Below are positions 6,342 through 8,685 of a stretch of 8,685 nucleotides of DNA, piece by piece. Under the pieces are notes generated by a model, which was given only the letters and a program-made list of their open reading frames with translations, did not search any database and was not told the DNA's origin. The DNA comes from Burkholderiales bacterium (GTDB lineage Bacteria; Pseudomonadota; Gammaproteobacteria; Burkholderiales; Casimicrobiaceae): contig JAICVH010000076.1 of assembly GCA_025935435.1 (NCBI GenBank), forward strand, positions 1 through 8,685. The letters run 5' to 3'. Made by a program: the position numbers and the translations under genes. How positions within the stretch are numbered: the first letter of the stretch is position 1; the number at the start of each line of letters is the position of its first letter.

Positions 6342-7493
6342 ATGCGGCTCGCACTTTACGGCGGCTTCGCGGAAAAGGGCCGCACATCGCTCGGCGTGGA
6401 AGCGGACGATTACCGCCTGCTGCTCGACGCCGGCGTCAAGACCAGCGCGCGCGGTGCCACGGATTACTGGCCCGCGCTTGGCGCCGACGAACTGCGTGCA
6501 CACGATGCGATCGTCATCACCCACGCGCATGAAGACCACGTCGCCGCGCTCGGCTGGTGCCTCGAACACGGGTTTCGCGGCCGTATCTTCATGACGCCGG
6601 AGACTGCGCTCGAACTCGACGCCTGTCTCGCCGGGTATGCCGAGCCATCGCACCGCACGCGCGTACAGGCCGCGAACATCGAAACGCTTCCGCTTGGCGC
6701 CGACGCTTTGCAACTAGGACCGTTTCGCATTGGGACCGGCCGTTCGGGACACGTTGCGGGCGGCGTATGGTGCAGCGTCGACGACGCGCACACGCGCATC
6801 GTCTATTGCAGCGACATCACGCCGGGAAGCCCGGTGTTCGCGATGGACGCCGTGCCGCGCTGCGACGCCATCGTCATCGATGCGTCGTACGGCGACGACG
6901 CGGTCAGCGTCAACTCCCGCGCGACGGCGATCGCCGCATGGGTGGACCGCCATCCGGGCGGCTGTGTGCTTCCAACGCCGCTTTACGGACGCTCGGCGGA
7001 ACTGCTCGCGACAGTGGCCGCACCGCTCGCGCTGGCGCCGGGGATGCGTGACGCGCTCCGCGCACAAATCGAGGCCACTGCATGGCTCGCCGACGACGTC
7101 GCCGCACACCTCTGCTCACGACTCGCAGCGTCCGTGGATTGGCAGCCGTCCGATCCGTTGCCGAGCGCAGCGCTGCTTTGTCATGATGCGATGGGATTGT
7201 CGGGCACATCGCCGGAAATCCTGCGGCAGGCGGAGGCGCGAAGGCATCCAGCGCTGTTCACCGGCCACCTGCCCGCACATAGCCCTGGCGAGCGCATGGT
7301 CGCCGCGGGCAACGCCGAATGGATTCGTCTCCCCACGCATCCGACGGCGACCGAAAACGTCGCCCTCGTTGCTTCGTCGGGCGCGTCGCTCGTCATCGGC
7401 CATTCGTGCGATGCGCACGCGCTCGCGCGGCTCGCGACGCGGATCCCGGAACTGCGTACCGATCTCGCGACCGGCGATCGGATCGACTGCTGA
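6342..7493 (+). CDS. Metallo-beta-lactamase-fold hydrolase with beta-CASP-like features (putative phosphodiesterase/nuclease)
   Basis: The 383-residue, probably cytoplasmic protein (no signal peptide) has the MBL metal site HAHEDH (61-66), preceded by LLLDAG (27-32), which matches the usual strand before it. His137 (SGHVAGG) and Asp158 (YCSDIT) fit the third and fourth metal ligands. VIDASYGDD (178-186) resembles motif A of CPSF73/RNase J-type beta-CASP enzymes (E/D-S-T-Y-G). LFTGHLPAHSPGER (305-318), LPTHPTATENV (330-340) and VIGHSCDAHAL (351-361) stand where motifs B, C and the final histidine occur. This supports a beta-CASP-like phosphodiester or other ester hydrolase, though the insert is short and diverged, so RNA is not an assured substrate. 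It starts 5 nt after the ATPase stop and ends 5 nt before surE, so co-translation is likely. A small-molecule hydrolase acting on the imported compound is the alternative I favour slightly. Confidence 0.8.
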   Translation: MRLALYGGFAEKGRTSLGVEADDYRLLLDAGVKTSARGATDYWPALGADELRAHDAIVITHAHEDHVAALGWCLEHGFRGRIFMTPETALELDACLAGYAEPSHRTRVQAANIETLPLGADALQLGPFRIGTGRSGHVAGGVWCSVDDAHTRIVYCSDITPGSPVFAMDAVPRCDAIVIDASYGDDAVSVNSRATAIAAWVDRHPGGCVLPTPLYGRSAELLATVAAPLALAPGMRDALRAQIEATAWLADDVAAHLCSRLAASVDWQPSDPLPSAALLCHDAMGLSGTSPEILRQAEARRHPALFTGHLPAHSPGERMVAAGNAEWIRLPTHPTATENVALVASSGASLVIGHSCDAHALARLATRIPELRTDLATGDRIDC

Positions 7494-7498
7494 CGGCG

Positions 7499-8257
7499 AT
7501 GCGTATCCTCGTGTGCAACGACGATGGCGTGCACGCGCCGGGCCTGCGCCTGCTCGCCGACGCGGCGCAAGCGATTGCCAGCGAGGTGTTCATCGTCGCG
7601 CCCGAGCGCAAGTGGACGGCCGCGAGTCACCAGCTGACCTTCGATCGCGCGCTGACGCTCGCGCGCGTCGACGAGCGCATCTATGCATGCTCGGGCGCGC
7701 CGGCCGACTGCGTCATCGCCGCGATGACCGTCGTCATGGCCGATGCGCGGCCGGGGTTGGTGCTCGCGGGCATCAACGACAAGGCGAACGTCGGCGAAGA
7801 TCTCGCCTATTCCGGCACGACGGCGATTGCTCGCGAGGCGGCATTCTGGGGAATCCCCGCGATCAGCCTGTCGCGGATGGAACATGCGATCGACCGGTCC
7901 GGTGACCGCGACGCGATCGCGCAATTGCTCGTGACACTGTGGTCGCGCCGTGCCAGGTGGGCACAGGAGGGCTGCTGGCTCGGCGTCAACCTGCCCGATT
8001 CGTTGCCCGCGCCGCTCGCCACCGCACGCGTCGCGCGTGACAAGATCGGCAGCGCGGTCGAGGTGCTTGAAAAAAGTACCGATCGCATCACGTATCGGCT
8101 ACGCCGCGGACGGCCCGGATCGAGTGTCGCCGACGACGAGAACGCCCGGCTTGCGGCGGGCGCCGCGACCGTGTTGTGCTTCTGCTGGGACCGGCAGATT
8201 CCGCTCGCGCCCGACGTCCTGGGCGCTCCGGTCGGCAGTGATAAAATGCCGGATTAG
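7499..8257 (+). CDS. surE-like: SurE-like 5'/3'-nucleotidase/phosphatase (divergent)
   Basis: The 252-residue product has the length and order of the SurE family, metal-dependent phosphatases active on nucleoside monophosphates and other phosphoesters. The N-terminus MRILVCNDDGVHAPGL carries the metal ligands Asp8 and Asp9. VAPERKWTAASHQLTF (33-48) replaces the usual VAPxxxxSGxSxSxT, so the metal-binding Ser is Thr40 and the following Gly is Ala. AGINDKANVGEDLAYSGTTAIA (90-111) keeps Asn93, Asn97 and YSGT but changes the normally small SGIN-x-G positions to Ala90 and Lys95. The C-terminal DDENARLAAG matches the TDxxAxxxG region. It is likely still an active phosphatase with altered specificity. 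ATG 7499 is used because the family begins exactly there; a longer reading into the hydrolase gene is rejected. Its end holds the probable ispG promoter. Confidence 0.85.
   Translation: MRILVCNDDGVHAPGLRLLADAAQAIASEVFIVAPERKWTAASHQLTFDRALTLARVDERIYACSGAPADCVIAAMTVVMADARPGLVLAGINDKANVGEDLAYSGTTAIAREAAFWGIPAISLSRMEHAIDRSGDRDAIAQLLVTLWSRRARWAQEGCWLGVNLPDSLPAPLATARVARDKIGSAVEVLEKSTDRITYRLRRGRPGSSVADDENARLAAGAATVLCFCWDRQIPLAPDVLGAPVGSDKMPD
8239..8247 (+). promoter_or_regulatory. Probable extended -10 promoter for ispG, inside the 3' end of the SurE-like gene
   Basis: TGATAAAAT matches the extended -10 form TGnTATAAT with one mismatch and stands out as an A/T block in very GC-rich sequence. The -35 position 17 bp upstream (around 8219-8224, CTGGGC) is poor, which extended -10 promoters tolerate. 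Transcription would start near 8253-8256, at the surE stop, giving ispG its own ~170-nt leader. This also explains how a housekeeping gene can sit behind an accessory operon. Confidence 0.55.
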
Positions 8258-8301
8258 GCTTCTTGCTTCGTAGGTTGGCTTGCAACCCCTCGGCGGCTGG
8301 T

Positions 8302-8367
8302 GCGTTTCCTGCATTCCGGTCCCGAGCGGAAACGCGAAACCTCGCGTTCCGATCCCGCTCCGAACCG
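8302..8367 (+). promoter_or_regulatory. Possible alternative RNA hairpins in the ispG leader
   Basis: AACGCGA (8331-8337) pairs with TCGCGTT (8342-8348) across a 4-nt loop. The stem is continued outward by GAGCGG/CCGCTC (8324-8329 with 8355-8360) and CGGT/ACCG (8317-8320 with 8364-8367), with small internal loops. The same left arm can instead pair upstream: GCGTTTCC (8302-8309) is a perfect complement of GGAAACGC (8328-8335). The two folds exclude each other. Whether they regulate ispG is unknown, and GC-rich sequence makes some chance pairing expected. Confidence 0.3.
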
Positions 8368-8416
8368 ATTGACGCGGCCCGCAGCGCTCCAGGGCCGACA
8401 AGGGACCGTATACGTC

Positions 8417-8420
8417 AGGA
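8417..8420 (+). promoter_or_regulatory. Ribosome binding site of ispG
   Basis: AGGA lies 5 nt before the ATG at 8426 and supports this start. The leader segment TCCTG at 8307-8311 is complementary to CAGGA at 8416-8420, which would mask the site if they pair, but five bases can match by chance. Confidence 0.5.
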
Positions 8421-8425
8421 TTGGC

Positions 8426-8685
8426 ATGGCTGATTCCGCATTGAACTCGCCCAACCGGCCAACGATCACGCGTCATCGCACGCGCAAGGCCTTGGTGGGG
8501 GGTGTCCCGATTGGCGGCGGTTCCCCGATCGTCGTGCAGTCGATGACGAATACCGACACGGCGGACGTATCGGCGACGGTGCTGCAGGTGAAGGCGCTCG
8601 CCGACGCCGGCTCGGAACTGGTGCGGATCGCCGTCAACACCGTCGAAGCCGCGGCCGCGGTACCGGAGATTCGCCAGCGCCTCGA
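8426..8685 (+). CDS. ispG: 4-hydroxy-3-methylbut-2-en-1-yl diphosphate synthase (flavodoxin), N-terminal part, cut by the window edge
   Basis: The visible 86 codons match the start of IspG (GcpE), the iron-sulfur enzyme that converts MEcPP to HMBPP in the non-mevalonate isoprenoid pathway. Diagnostic stretches are VGGVPIGGGSPIVVQSMTNT (24-43), which opens the TIM barrel, and AGSELVRIAVNT (61-72). The first ~20 residues are a variable leader, as usual in proteobacteria. The start ATG follows an AGGA site. The gene continues past base 8685, so the cysteine ligands of the cluster are not visible. It is a housekeeping gene, probably expressed from the promoter near 8239 rather than only by readthrough from the upstream operon. 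Confidence 0.95.
   Translation, partial: MADSALNSPNRPTITRHRTRKALVGGVPIGGGSPIVVQSMTNTDTADVSATVLQVKALADAGSELVRIAVNTVEAAAAVPEIRQRL

Larger units (their letters stand above)
8258..8425 (+). other. 168-nt non-coding leader between the SurE-like gene and ispG
   Basis: No credible gene is seen on either strand. The stretch holds a short hairpin GGTTG/CAACC (8273-8277 with 8283-8287, 5-nt loop), then a longer imperfect stem-loop at 8317-8367 and a competing pairing described separately. There is no run of T after any stem, so no intrinsic terminator for the upstream operon is visible. An 11-nt near-direct repeat, TTCCG(G/A)TCCCG, occurs at 8314 and 8347. Confidence 0.6.

Noticed and set aside
7319..7498. 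Longer SurE reading starting inside the hydrolase gene
   Set aside because: The SurE family begins exactly at MRILV with NDDG following; the upstream residues look like shadow translation.
8070..8076. A-AAA-AAG slippery heptamer in the SurE-like gene
   Set aside because: The zero-frame codons are GAA AAA AGT, so the heptamer is out of the register needed for -1 frameshifting.
8273..8367. Intrinsic terminator between the SurE-like gene and ispG
   Set aside because: The hairpins are not followed by a run of T.
1..8685. tRNA, rRNA, CRISPR array, insertion sequence or prophage elements
   Set aside because: No cloverleaf-like sequence, regularly spaced repeats with spacers, terminal inverted repeats or transposase/integrase motifs were seen; the only tandem repeat is the short one at 106-190.

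Overview
The window is GC-rich, gene-dense and coded entirely on the + strand. The 3'-terminal gene is the start of ispG, whose N-terminal core (IVVQSMTNTDTADV, then GSELVRIAVNT) looks betaproteobacterial. Together with the codon choice this suggests a Burkholderiales/Rhodocyclales-like betaproteobacterium; the genus cannot be told from this piece.

Layout: bases 1-104 are the tail of an unidentified gene. Bases 106-190 hold three imperfect tandem copies of a ~29-30 nt unit, each carrying a start codon. They create a 20-codon mini-ORF that ends in an ATGA overlap with the next gene. Then come eight tightly packed genes: thiamine-diphosphate dehydrogenase E1 alpha (165-1172) and E1 beta (1165-2241), a lone 81-residue lipoyl carrier (2253-2498), a complete ABC importer (periplasmic binding protein 2555-3553, fused double-domain permease 3569-5263, ATPase 5251-6336), a beta-CASP-like metallo-beta-lactamase-fold hydrolase (6342-7493) and a divergent SurE-like phosphatase (7499-8257). 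Most junctions overlap or are separated by 5-15 nt. The only gap within the run above 15 nt is 56 nt before the binding protein, which has the strongest ribosome binding site. A 168-nt leader follows, probably driven by an extended -10 promoter in the 3' end of surE, and then ispG (8426 to the edge).

Working interpretation: the eight-gene run reads as one operon, a small-molecule import and catabolism module. The importer would bring in an anionic organic substrate; the binding protein lacks the tyrosine pair expected of a ferric-ion binder. The hydrolase and SurE-like protein could act on phosphorylated or ester intermediates. The E1 pair with its lipoyl protein could oxidatively decarboxylate a 2-oxo acid or cleave an acetoin-like ketol. 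No E2 acyltransferase domain and no E3 dihydrolipoyl dehydrogenase is encoded here, so the lone lipoyl protein is either served by partners elsewhere or works in an unconventional way. The substrate cannot be read from the sequence. ispG (isoprenoid synthesis) is housekeeping and appears to be a separate transcription unit.
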